Source of the DNA: Sphagnum compactum
Taxonomy: Eukaryota > Bryophyta > Sphagnopsida > Sphagnales
DNA: 64,000 nt
Assembly (NCBI GenBank): GCA_965153455.1
Contig: OZ234503.1
Span: 15,009,118 to 15,073,117, forward strand
Direction of reading: 5' to 3'
Shown here: positions 50,001 to 61,635 of the stretch, piece by piece
How the letters are laid out: every line of letters begins with the position of its first letter
Position numbering within the stretch: the first letter of the stretch is position 1
Program-made: the position numbers and the translations under genes
The notes under the pieces: model-generated
Told to the model about the DNA's origin: nothing
Databases searched by the model: none
What the model saw: only the letters and a program-made list of their open reading frames with translations

Positions 50001-52365
50001 AGATCTTGGAATTTGAAGGTAGCAAACTGTGTGGGGAAAGGAAAATAGGGCAAGAAAAGTAGCATAAAACCATGTTCTTCAAGACGCATAGTCAAGCTGA
50101 TTGCTCACTGAAATCTCCCTCCATATTATGCAATTGATGGAAAGACTGATGTCTAATATGTGAAGACACACTCCATCCATGAAGAGAGGAAGAGTTGCAG
50201 CATGGCCATAAATGATTCGTTGTTGTTTCATGCCTTACAACTGCCATTGACTATAAGGAGTCTTCAGTATCGCTTCCCCACTAATCTGAGATTATTGGTA
50301 AGTCGCCCTTTTCTGATTTTCTTTTTGCAGCAAAATACATGACAAAATTCATGACTGTAATCTCAGTGTTGATTATATTCTTAAGTACATTTTTTTTTTG
50401 GTGTTTCAGGGTGAGAAAGATGTACTGAAACACCTGCATCCTCAGTGACTAATGCCCACAGTTCCAGCATGCTGTTGTTGCCAATGAAACTGGTGGTGAG
50501 AAACCCCTCTTGTTCACTTCCTTGATTCTGCCGTGGGTGAAGCAAGATCTGCAGATAGTTACAGTCAAGAGATATTGGTCAATTCCTATTTTGATCCCCT
50601 TGACTTACTTTTGATGGCAGAGTTGTCAGGTTGTCAGAAGCATGGATATTGGATTATAGTGATCAATGGATTTGATAACAACTCCTGCAAATTCACCTTG
50701 TCCCAAGAAATGAACTAGATGTTTGGGTTTGCAGATTTTATACCTTGTGCCTGACCCAAGGTCATGTTGATGTTTCTTCGGAAGAGACACTGGACTTGGA
50801 TTGAGGAAGAGATTATTTGTGGATTGAGGCCGAGATAGATTTGGGTCTATCAACAAACGGTGCTGGACTCAAACAAAAAGATATGATACAGCTCTTGTCT
50901 AAAAAATCCAAGTCAATTCTTGAGGTTCAACACAGGCTTTGTGTTGTGTAGTCATTAAAGGGATCAGCACTAACATATTGGCATACGAACTGACGCAGGG
51001 TTTAGGGATTAGGGGTCAGCACCAACACAATGGATTGGTGAGTGGGGAGATAAACTGGCATCCTCTCTTTTTGCACACATATGACTGTTATTGGCTCCAC
51101 CTTGACTAATCCAATGTCAGTTGATCCAAGTAAAACCTCCATGTTGGTGGGCTCAGCAAATCATTTGAGGGTGAGGTTTGGAGTTTGGACATGATCCGCA
51201 ACTTCTTGGGATGAGGTACCTTCTCTTCTGAATATTGTGGATGTGTTCTTATAAATAATAAATAAGATTGATTTATGAGACTCCGCTTGACAAACACATC
51301 CACAAAAGCTTTTTTTTCTTTTTCCTTTTCTTTTCCTGTTTTTTTTTTTAGGGTTCTCAAAATGCCATTGGGGATATTGATGCCATGTATGGTTGCATGT
51401 CCACCTTTACAGTGAAACCATTGCTTGGATGTAGTTTCGGTTATGTCAGTAAAAGGGAAATGCATAGTTTATCCAGTTGTATCCAGTGCATCTTAAGGTA
51501 AGGAGATTTACCGACAATTGGATATTAGTTGATGGCTTTTCACTTCACATAGATTTAACATTCTTTATCACAGGCAGCTGACCTTTTAACCATTATGACA
51601 AAATGTGTTAACTAATGTCCCCTAGACCTTCACACCCCCAAAAACATCCACATGGTTCTCAATCCACATGCTTACATGGGACAGAATAGTTTGGTGGGTT
51701 ACATTCTTTCAGTGATATTTAACATAGTTTCAGGTGGATTCAACACACTTGTGAAATGATTATGAATGAATCGCTAGGAAACTTGTATTAAAACCAAGTT
51801 TCATTTTAGATTCTCAGGTGTTATTGGGAATTCAATCCAGAATGGGCATTATGCATAACAAAAGTATTGAGAGCAAGTGACCTACTTTTTTGTGGCTTTT
51901 TTTTTTTCCTGTTTTGTGAATTTTTTTTGAGAAAAAACTTGGAAGAATGTACCAACAAAAATTTGACAATTTTGTAAAATTAAAACATCAAAAATGAAAA
52001 CAATTCTCTAAAGAAGTGCCCAACACTGGTTAAAACTTCTTTAAGCTAAATAATTGAAATAAATTCGGGATGGTGGTGAATGAATAAATTTTGGAGGATC
52101 GACAACCGTTTGTGTTGTGTGAAAGTTACAAGGTGCAATCATGAGCTTCAGAACAATAGCACCCAATATGTTCCAGCACAATCCAGGAGCTGCATCATTT
52201 CTTTACTTTTCCAAATAGTATTCCTCTCTTCAACTTTAAAAAATCAGAGTCTAACTCTAGAAACTCATAATGATGTCTCAATATATGTGTTTGCCAAGTG
52301 TCACAGCAAGTGATATCTGCAATGTACAATCTGCAACACTAACTAAAAACAATTGGGTATTAGCA
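50001..52365. other. Spacer downstream of the RH3-like gene
   Basis: About 2.4 kb with no recognised gene. It includes T-rich tracts (50390-50400, 51310-51350, 51898-51910). Confidence 0.5.
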
Positions 52366-52549
52366 CATCTAACCAACGGGTTGGACACTTTGTAGTAAAG
52401 CTCTATTGTCGAGAAGGACAGTCAGCAGCACGATGTCCAGCTTGGTTGCAGATAAAACATCTAACCAACGGGTTGGACACTTTGTAGTAAAGCTCTATTG
52501 TCGAGAAGGACAGTCAGCAGCACGATGTCCAGCTTGGTTGCAGATAAAA
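52366..52549 (-). repeat. 92-bp tandem duplication of the terminal zinc-knuckle exon of the RH3-like gene
   Basis: Two copies (52366-52457 and 52458-52549) appear identical by eye. The higher-coordinate copy carries most of the last coding exon, including the CCHC zinc knuckle and stop codon. The lower-coordinate copy repeats the same codons in the 3' UTR without the splice acceptor. Confidence 0.9.
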
Positions 52550-55500
52550 CATGTCCCTGAAAATGCAGCTCTGCATTGTTCAAACACATCAAATTCAGAA
52601 TCATTGGACTTCAAACACATGGAAATAATAAAATGTCAGCTTTGATATCTAGAATGACTATCTTCTAATGCTTAGACTGAGGCAGACTGAGCCCACCAGT
52701 TGAAACTTTTGTTCATCACATTACACCCTAATAGAAGCAGGCCATGAAAAAGATGCTTGTGGTGGCAGCACAAGACAGCAATGTACAATCCATCAGCAAC
52801 AGACACTACAATCCTTTTTTTTCAGTTTGACAAAACCGACATTTAAACTCCTAATACCAATCCCACCTCCAGTTCAGGTTTCTAGGGGGAGTAAAGATGC
52901 TTTTACCTGTCACCCCTACCAAAATTCCTGTCCGAGCGACCTGAAGATCTGCCAGACCAGTCATTGTCTCCAAACAGGCGGCTACTGCCACTGCTGGAGC
53001 TGCCTTGCCTCCAACTCTCAGGATTACTGCTGCGGCTACTTGACCTGTCACCAAACCTGTCACCTCCCCTATTGCTACCACGATCACTACGATCAAAACT
53101 GCCTCGCCCACCACCACTAGACCTACCCCCTCCTCTTGGTGAGAAGCGACCATACATGTCACCAGATCTCCCTCTCGCTTCTTCCTCCTCTAGCCTTGGG
53201 AGCTGCACCAGCATTTTACAGTGTCAGAATATGTGTTTCCATGGCACATCTCTGAACCATACAAGAGCTACCCTTTTTAACTGTGCCTGACTAAGAAACA
53301 AATTAACATAGCTTCTGTTCAGTTGATACCTTCTTTGCAATGTCAATGGAATCCCCAGGAGGAACTGGCTTAGAGAGCAATTCCTTAGCTACATCACTTG
53401 GCAAGTCAAAAACCGCACCTGCCATCTGTTTACACCCAACCAACCACTCCTATCAGCACCCCTGAGTAGCCCTCTTATTCCAGGTCCCTGAGTTGACAAC
53501 TGGTATGGAAAGCCAAAGCTTGATTCAGATCACAAACCTGCCGATCATCAATCACACGAATTTTCCCAACTTTATCAGCAGCAGTCTGCCAGATATCTGC
53601 CAACGCTCCCATGAGCATGCGGGCTGATACTGGTCGTGATGGTGCTGTCCGCAGCCACTTCAGTGTTGTCCAACCCTGAATGACCCCACCCACAAAAGAG
53701 AACTTCTTACACCCTGTGACTCCCTCAAGCCTACCATGCATGCTACAAAACCTCAGTCAACAGAATGACCATCATAGAAATACACTGAACTCAACCCATG
53801 AGCCCTGTTGCATTGCAACCTTGATAATAAAACTCAGAAGTGCACATGTAGCCTAGGAAGACTCTGTTAGAAAGCAGACCTCCTCGTGAGTGATAAGAGA
53901 CCGAGCTGATGGAGGCTGACTAAAGCCACTCAAGTGTGCAAGAGCTGCAGCAAGCGCACTTGTGCCCTGTTGAGCCAACAGCAATTCAGCAGTTGGCATA
54001 AAGACCTCTGTGAGCTGAGGGTGAACCCTCCTGATCACTTCTGTTGCCTGCTCACTGCTGGCATGCATGACATCCTCCGCATTGGGTGGTCCAACACGCT
54101 CAAACTTGCAACCAACATCCCTCTCTATCAACCTCATTGTGCGCAGCTGCCTATCAGTAAACATTAGGATCGCAGTGCCTTCCTTTCCTGCCCGGCCTGT
54201 ACGTCCTGAACGGTGCACAAATGTCTCAGGGTCATTTGGTATCTCATAATGAATGACCTGCCAACCCCCACAAGATGCAACCTGTGTCAGGCTTGTTCCA
54301 TGTATTAGCACTGTCAAAGCATGGGAATCAAATAAAACTTGACTGACAGGGAAAGACTGTGATGACACACCAGATCAACATTTGGAATGTCAAGGCCCCG
54401 TGCAGCAACATCAGTGGCAACAAGCACTGAAAAATTGCCTTCTCGGAAAGCATTTAATGTTTTCTCACGCTGGCTCTGAGTGATATCACCATGCAAAGCT
54501 TCACAACCAACAAAACGTCCCATAGCTAATGCCACATCATCAGCATCTCGCTTTGTTTGTGTGAACACAATTGACTTTCCTCCTTTCCCATACACCTGTC
54601 ATGATCATGCAACCTTTAGCGCAATTCTGGGTGCATGGTGAGAAACGGAAATCCCTCAAAACTTCTCCACAAGACATTCAGCTCAGGTGGTGCAGTATGC
54701 CCTTTGCATTTGAGACTTTTACATTTGCACTGCAAGGACCCACATAGCAAAGGAGAAATCAATGCAGCCTTCTACAGACATGGTTGGGGTGAGAATTGTT
54801 ATGTACACACACCGCTATAAGGTCATTGAGGACAGATCGCTTGGCAGCAGGAACTGTTGACACGGCATATAGTTTGATGCCCTCTGCCAACTTCTCATCT
54901 GTCTCTCCAACCTGCAAAACACCAAAGTCAGACTCTTGAACCACATCCATAATTGTGCAATAAGAGACTCTATAAACACAGCACAGTTCTCTCCAAAAAC
55001 AGAATGTCAAGTTGTGTTGTAAAAGAAACAGAGAACCACCCACAATAGACTTGTTACCAGGTCAATTGTCAATGCGTTTTTCAAGTACTTGCGTGACAAT
55101 TTCTTCACCCATGGTGGCATTGTAGCTGAGAAAAGCATAGTCTGTCGCTGGTGTGTCATTGTTTCCAGAATCCGTTCCACGTCTTCTTCAAATCCGACTG
55201 CCAGCATCTGATCAGCCTCATCCAGCACCAGGAAGCACACATTCTGCAACTGCAACGATCCACGATCAATGAGGTCGATAATCCTACCAGGAGTACCCAC
55301 TGCAATATCCACCCCGCGTTGTAGCTGCCTTTGCTGTGTGCTGATTGGAACCCCACCATAGACACAAATTGTTGACAGCATCGGTGCTGACTCCATGAAC
55401 TCCCTCTCCACTTGCTTTGCCAACTCTCGTGTAGGTGCCAGCACTAATGCTCGTGGTGCTCGCCCAACTCGCCTACATTTCCAACCATCCAAGATTGCAA

Positions 55501-56831
55501 AATTATGAAAAGCCCTAAACCTTGCAAAACTGGAAGATGAAAAATAGAACAAGAAACATAATGCCATTGATGTTGCATTCGTTCTGTTCTCCTCCACACT
55601 ATGTACAAGAGAGCAAAGGGGGACCTGGAAAGAAGGGTTTTTTCAGAAGCTTGTTTTTCAGACCTGGCAATTGGGTTGCTTGTGTTCTGGTCTCCTCCAC
55701 AATATGTAAAAGAGAGAAAAAAGTGGATATGGAAAGAAGGTTGAACTTTTTTCAGACCTGGCAATTGCATTGCGCTTGTTTTCCTCCACACTATGTACAA
55801 CAGAGAAGAAGGGCTCTGCTCTGGCAATTCGATCACGCTCGTTCTCATTCACAATGTGCTGGATGACAGGGATGCCAAATGCAAGTGTCTTGCCCGTGCC
55901 AGTCTTGGCTCTTGCTATGAGGTCACGTCCTTGCAATGCAGGTTCCAATACTGCTCTCTGTGATGCACAATGAAACACACAAAACAAAACACATAGCAAA
56001 ACCCTAAAGCTTAGTCCTCACAAAAAAGCTTCAATCCAACAGCATACTATGGGTGAAGAGGATTCTCAGCTCTGCTTCCTTTCCTTCTTCTCACTATCAT
56101 CTGTGCTATGATGAAAATTCTTCCCCTCATCCTCATCTTCTACTAAGTCCAGAAGAACAGAAGAAATAGCAACTCTTGGTCAATTTTTCAGCTCTTCTCT
56201 CATCTCCAAGGCATCAAAGAAGAAGAAAAAGTCTCTAAATTCCAACTCTTGCAATCTTCTCTCCTCTCTTCTTCCAGATGTACTGAGAGGTCACCTGAAT
56301 TGGGAAAAGCTGAGAAATGCCCCGCTTGGCAAGAGCGTCCACAACAGGTTGAGGGAGTCCCAAGCTGGCAATGTCGAGCTGGGAGCCTGGGTCCTTGACA
56401 TTCTTATCGACAAGTAATACTTCCGCCTCCTCATCCTCCTCCTCTTCTTCCTCCTCACTGTCACTGCCCTGCGAGTACCCAAAAGGAAACTGTCTTCCTC
56501 CTCTTCCCCGCGCAATTCCATAGTCAGTCGTCGCAACCGCACCCGCCGAGACTTCAGCCCTTTGATCATCAGACGACGGAAACAACGATGACAACGCCCT
56601 CACTTCCCGCAGCTTCTCGGCTTGGAAAGCACCACCGGCGGCACTCCGCACGGTGGTGGTTCTATTCCCACAAGCGCAACTGCCTACTACAGTCGTCGTC
56701 CGCAACCGCAACTTCTCCCCAGCAAGAGACGAAACCAGAGACGACGAAGAACAGGAGACAACAACGTTCCCATCACCACTACTGTCAGAAACTAAAGACG
56801 GAGACGGCGAGAATCTCAACACGGCAGCCAT
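52495..56831 (-). CDS. RH3: Plastid DEAD-box RNA helicase, RH3 type
   Basis: An ATP-dependent RNA helicase of the chloroplast RH3 group, which assists group II intron splicing and ribosome assembly. Exons on the minus strand: 56831-56295, 55957-55758, 55472-55058, 54911-54813, 54595-54371, 54257-53880, 53675-53538, 53425-53330, 53202-52907, 52570-52495; all phases close to 819 residues. A Ser/Thr-rich N-terminus fits a transit peptide, followed by an acidic run. Helicase motifs in order: Q motif ([10 protein letters not shown]), AKTGTGKT (about 195), [21 protein letters not shown] (about 329), [20 protein letters not shown] and [10 protein letters not shown] (about 507). GUCT-type sequence follows ([29 protein letters not shown]), then a Ser/Arg/Gly-rich tail and a CCHC knuckle ([14 protein letters not shown]). 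An extra 20-odd residues after [10 protein letters not shown] come from a tandem duplication. Confidence 0.95.
55560..55860 (-). repeat. Tandem array of about 95-bp units spanning exon 2 end and intron 2 of the RH3-like gene
   Basis: On the minus strand four diverged units carry GTGGAGGAGAACAG or a variant, AATTGCCAG/GTCTGAAAA, CCCTTCTTTCC and TCTTGTACATAGTGTGGAGG. The array covers the last part of exon 2 and continues into the intron. Two units keep the same donor (CCAG/GTCTGA, at 55758 and 55664). Confidence 0.85.
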
Positions 56832-57130
56832 GACTCCTGCGCACAAACAGAACCAGACAACAATTGCAAAGAACTGGAACTCAGCCGACTCTGAGTCTCT
56901 TGAGCCCAAATCTCCGCCCAAATCTCAACAGAGAACTGATTCCGACGACAACCCAAGTCTCCAAATTCTCCTGCGATGTAAAAGAAGACGACAAGAGAGG
57001 AGCAGACCCTGCTGATGATCCCAGGGAGCAGCGATCGCGGCGGCGTCCAGAGAGCTTGCGAGCGCGCGGAGATGGGGTACGTTATCCTGGCGTCGGGTGG
57101 AGATCCGGGGGCCACAGACTCGGTTCCTGT
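56832..57130. promoter_or_regulatory. Upstream region of the RH3-like gene
   Basis: GC-richer sequence directly before the start codon. It probably contains the 5' UTR and promoter on the minus strand. No defined element was identified. Confidence 0.35.
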
Positions 57131-57149
57131 AACCGACGACCCGGTTGGA

Positions 57150-57600
57150 AACCCGAGGGATACAACCGGGCCCAAAACCAAAACCAAACCCGGGGTTACC
57201 CTAAATGGGCCAAACACAAACTGTGGTATTCCCACAGGGCCCCAAAACCAAAGTGGGAGTGAATTAATGCGCCAACACACGAAGTGAGGTCAACCCACAG
57301 GGCCCACAACCAAAGTGGGGAGATCCACGTGGCCAAAACCAAAGTGGGGTAACCTATTTACAACCCAAGTGCGGTTAAACCCTAAACCCTAAACCCTCAA
57401 AACCACAAAGTGTGGTCAACCCACAGAACTCACAACCCAAGTGCGGTTAACTTCATGCGTCAAAGTACAACGCCCGGTTCTCTAACAGGACCCAACTAAC
57501 CGAAGTGGGCTTGACTTTTGGGTTAACTTACAAAGTGTGATAAACCCACAAGAGCCAAATCCAAAGTGGGCAGATTTTAAAGGACCCAAAACCTAATGTG
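57150..57600. repeat. Irregular repeat array with a telomere-type stretch
   Basis: Variants of CCACAGGGCCCAAAACCAAA and AAAGTGGGGTAACC recur every 35-50 bp. AAACCCTAAACCCTAAACCC lies at about 57376-57396. No coding potential. Confidence 0.75.
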
Positions 57601-57949
57601 TTTTTCTAGTCAAGAGTCAACTAATTTTTGGAATTTTTTTTTTGAAAAAATCTCAGAATTTTCAATATCACAAAATTGGAAAAATAAAGTCCCTTAGCCC
57701 ATAGAGAACCTTTGAACCAATTATTTAAAAAAAATTGAATTTGTCTTTTTAAATTTATAATAAAATAACTATTGGTTTTGGTTTTTTTTTAAAACAATTT
57801 AAGAACCTTTTTTGTCATTCAAACGGTTTAATGTAGGTTTTTTTAATCATTTTTTTGGTTTTCTTTAATCATAATTTTGTGTCATTTTATTTTATTTTTA
57901 TTTTTTGGCGCCCCAATCTTAGATGTAGGTTGACTAATCGTCGCTAATG

Positions 57950-58250
57950 TCAGCTGCGAAGCCAACGTTCAGCCGGCGCACTCGCAGGCAATCAGCTGCT
58001 CCCCAACGCCTCGCTGGAACGCGACGGAAAGGCGCTGATTGATTTGGTAGATGGTCTGTCCTCGGGGTCAGTTGTGTTTGTCAGCGTGACGGATGACGAT
58101 CTTGCGGATCATGATGCACGGCTCGAGGACGGAGCCGTTGAACGTCTCCCAGGCCATGGCGATCAAGCGCAGGCCATTGCAACGACACTTCTCGTCGTCG
58201 TCAGAATGCTTTTTGGCGGCGACGGCGACCTTGGCAACGACCAGACTCTT
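57950..58250 (-). mobile_element. LINE-like retroelement fragment (C-terminal end of the RT polyprotein)
   Basis: A GC-rich island in AT-rich surroundings. The minus strand reads NGLRLIAMAWETFNGS, then IRKIVIRHADKHN, a stop, and NQRLSVAFQRGVGEQLIACE. This layout resembles the region after the reverse transcriptase in plant and algal non-LTR retroelements (xAWETFGxx, NxINQRLSVALQRG). A TGA at mid-fragment and another after ECAG show decay. The family assignment rests on pattern memory. Confidence 0.55.
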
Positions 58251-58260
58251 TATTTTTTAT

Positions 58261-58727
58261 TTTGATTTTGTAAGAACCCTTGTTAGGGTTTTTTATAATA
58301 TCAAAGGCATGACAAAAGTACAACTTGGAGAAGATTGTATGGATTTGACAATAGGAAATTTGTAAATGAATAAAAACTACACAATTTATTACTTGAATAT
58401 GACACAATGTAAATTAAACATGAAAATGGACTAAAAAATATAAGGGGCACAACTTGTGTTAATGAAATTAGAAGGTGGTGCTCTCCAAACTTTTACCTAT
58501 ATTATTTAATGGACCTTTTTAGAAAGCTCCACAAATTGAATTTTCTATAAATTTCTATTGCATAACCTTCTAAAAACTTTTGTTACCATGTTTTAAAAGA
58601 AAATCCATCAATTATTTTTTAAATTCTTTTTTTAAAAATTGACAATCATTTTTCTTAATTTTTTTTTAAAAAATTGTTACCTTTGTTTTTTAAAAGTTTC
58701 CACCATCTATTTTTTTAAAGCTTTCGT
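58261..58727. other. AT-rich spacer
   Basis: No gene or element recognised between the LINE-like fragment and the MITE. Confidence 0.5.
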
Positions 58728-58729
58728 TA

Positions 58730-59369
58730 CAATAAACCCCCTTTATAATCACCTCCTTGGTGACCACTTTTTTTGTGACATTAACAAATTGTGATTTAAA
58801 CATCTATAGTCACATTCCATATAAACCCTTACACGATTATGACTATAAGCAAATAATAATAATTATGCTAGGATAAAAGTGCCAATTGTTTAAATTTTCT
58901 ACATGGGTTATTTTAAGCTTTCTTATGCATTATATTTGAAAACAGTTATGAGTTTTGTCTATTTTAATGTGAGGATTTACATTGAGTTTGAGCTCTTTAA
59001 TTATTAGCTTGTGTATCTTGTCAACTAGATTTTTTTAATTAAAATTTTTATGTTTTCTTGGCAAGTTTGCATATTTTTGCTTGTCTACACTAAAAAGTTG
59101 GTTTTTCTTTTTTCTTCAATTGGATTCATTATTGTTAGTGTTGTTTTTTGTTCACAAAACCTTAATATTTGTCCTAAATTTTCCCCATTTATAAAGAAAG
59201 CTTTGCAAATATTTTGTGTTTTTAAGGGTTTAGGGTTTAGCGAATTTTAAGGAATGTGATAGCGACTTTTAAAAATGGTGTTTCTTACTAAAACCGATGG
59301 TTACCAAAAAATGTGTGACACAAACCAGAATGTGACTAAAATGGGCGTGATTATAAAAAGGGTTTATTG
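58730..59369. mobile_element. MITE-like element with about 25-bp terminal inverted repeats and TA flanks
   Basis: The left end CAATAAACCCCCTTTATAATCAC (58730 on) is matched by the reverse complement of the right end (CAATAAACCCTTTTTATAATCAC, ending 59369). Weaker matching continues inward (GTCACATTC and GTGTCACA motifs). Both ends are flanked by TA, the target duplication expected for Tc1/mariner-type elements. At 640 bp it has no transposase; one 66-codon open frame inside is not convincing. Confidence 0.75.
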
Positions 59370-61289
59370 TACTTTGTTTTTAAAAAGTTTTCACTAACTA
59401 CATCTTTTAGAAACTTCTATCAATTTCTTTAATTATAAAAAAAGTTCATTAATTTTACATCTTTTTAAAAAATAAACATATTTTTTCAAAGATTTTTCAA
59501 GAAAATTTATTTATAGTTTAATGTTCATGACACCCAACTATTGACCATTAGTTTTTTCAAAAATTACAAAATTGCCCAAAAACAATTGTCCCTTTTTCGC
59601 TACCTTTGGGTTAACTGAAATAACATGCCAAACCCTAAATTGCCCAACATTGTTTGTCTCGGTTTCACTACCTTTGGGTTAACTATAATAGCATCTCACG
59701 CCTTTAATCAAAATGTTATATTCACATTACTTTTGACAATCCATTGCCTCAATTATGCAAATGCCTTTGCTATTAACCTTTAAATAGATTGAAGGTAACA
59801 AATATTTAGTCCAAAACATTGTTCAATTTGAAAGGCTTGTTTATCCTTCTAAAGATTATTGTGAGGTCTATTGTCAATTGTGCACCTTATAATTGAAATT
59901 AAAAAAAGAACATTTCCATCATAGGTTATCGAATTCTCCAAGCAAAACCAAACATGTTGAAAATTTTGCCAAATTTAAAATGGTCTATAGCCATCATGCC
60001 CCATCACAACCCCACATCACAAACATCATTACATCTTGTGAAAATGTAAACATTGCAAAACAATAAGGAAGAATTAGCCACCTATGCACATTGGGCAAAC
60101 AAAATTAGCCAAACTACACATAGATAGTAAATAAGAAAAAGATGATAAGGAAATCAAGTTTTAACAAAATAACATCCTAAAACATGGAATTAAATCTATT
60201 ACAAAATACCTGAAGAATAACAATCTTTAGAAAGAATTCACATGAATACCAAATCCATCAACAAACCCTAGAATAAAACAAATGGAAGAAAGTAAATGAG
60301 ATTCATGAAAATTATGTTTGTTGCAAAACAAAGTTGTGTAGTCATAAAGGCATTTTTTTCCAGTGTATCATGCATGAATCGAAAATAGGATGAAGATAAA
60401 AAATTAACAACTTTGAACATGTTTTTGAAAAAAAAATGAGAGGAACATGACATATTATTGTAAGAAAATGGAAATGGAAGACATCTTTTGGAGGAAGAAT
60501 GTCAACATTCAACATGTGTTCCCTCAATCAAACAATGAATATGTAAAATAAAAGTAATTGGGAACCATAAAAAGCCACACATAGTCACAATTGCAATGGA
60601 ATAGAAGTTACAAAATCAAAATATATATATGAAGAAACAAGCTCCCCTAAAAGGATACCATGAAAACAAAACATGCAATAAACAACATGAAAAAAGTTTT
60701 AAACCAAACTCAAAAACAAAATACTCTTGACAAAATTTCCAACTTTTTGAATGTTTAAAGAAAGAAGAAAGACAACCTTGCATTAAAACATTAATTATCT
60801 TTCTTTTCAAAAATCAACAATGAAAATATGCTACAAATTATAGTTCTTAAGCTCAATTGCTCAACAACACCTCAAAAAACACAAACACAAATCAACAAAC
60901 AAACAAAATGCTAAACAAAATAAACAAACACAAACATAAAACAAGCAAACTTTTGTGTCGGACTTTTCATGACAATGACAAAGAATGCCTCATTGCTAGA
61001 ATAAAGAGCCTTTAATGTTAGGGCCAATTAAGATTTTGTGCTACTTATAGAGTGTAGTGGGGAGTTCAACATCATATGTTTTGTCATGTTGTTAACTAAA
61101 ACCCTTGATAATGTATTGTGATGGAAATGTTTTTTAAGAATAATTGCCAAGAATCAAACATAACATTAAATGTAAAATCTCAATGCTTATGTGATAACAT
61201 GGGTCAAACGATCATAAACATCCTTCATGACAATTTTAGTGTTTTGATTGGTTTTTAGGTCATGCGTTACAATCATTGAATGTTAAATC
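59370..61289. other. AT-rich spacer, nothing recognised
   Basis: About 1.9 kb, AT-rich, with scattered short A-runs. No gene. Confidence 0.5.
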
Positions 61290-61635
61290 GGCCAAAGAAA
61301 GTAAATGCAATCAAATACAAAAAACATTGTTGCGAGTTTTTCCTTTAGTTTGCCTTTTGCCCCATTTTTTTTTTGCCTTGTAATACCTAAACACGTTTTG
61401 GGTCCATGTTAAGCATGTTTTGGACATGTTATGGTATTAAGGGTATGTAACATGTCACTAGACATGTTATGTGCCCATTGGAATATTCATAACATGGAAG
61501 ATTATGATTGTAAAATGTGTTGGGATGCGTCACCTAGTTTTTTTTTTATTTTAAATGATGAATGGTGCAAAGGGTAGAATGGGGGAAAAAATCACAATAA
61601 TACTTTTGTATTGATTGCATTTACTTTCTTTGGCC
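61290..61635. mobile_element. MITE-like element with about 30-bp terminal inverted repeats (GGCCAAAGAAAG...)
   Basis: The left end GGCCAAAGAAAGTAAATGCA continues ATCAAATACAAAA. The reverse complement of the right end reads GGCCAAAGAAAGTAAATGCA then ATCAATACAAAA, differing by one base indel. Length about 346 bp, no coding sequence. The right flank is TAA; the left flank is TTAAATC, so the target duplication is unresolved (PIF/Harbinger-type TAA is possible). Confidence 0.8.
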
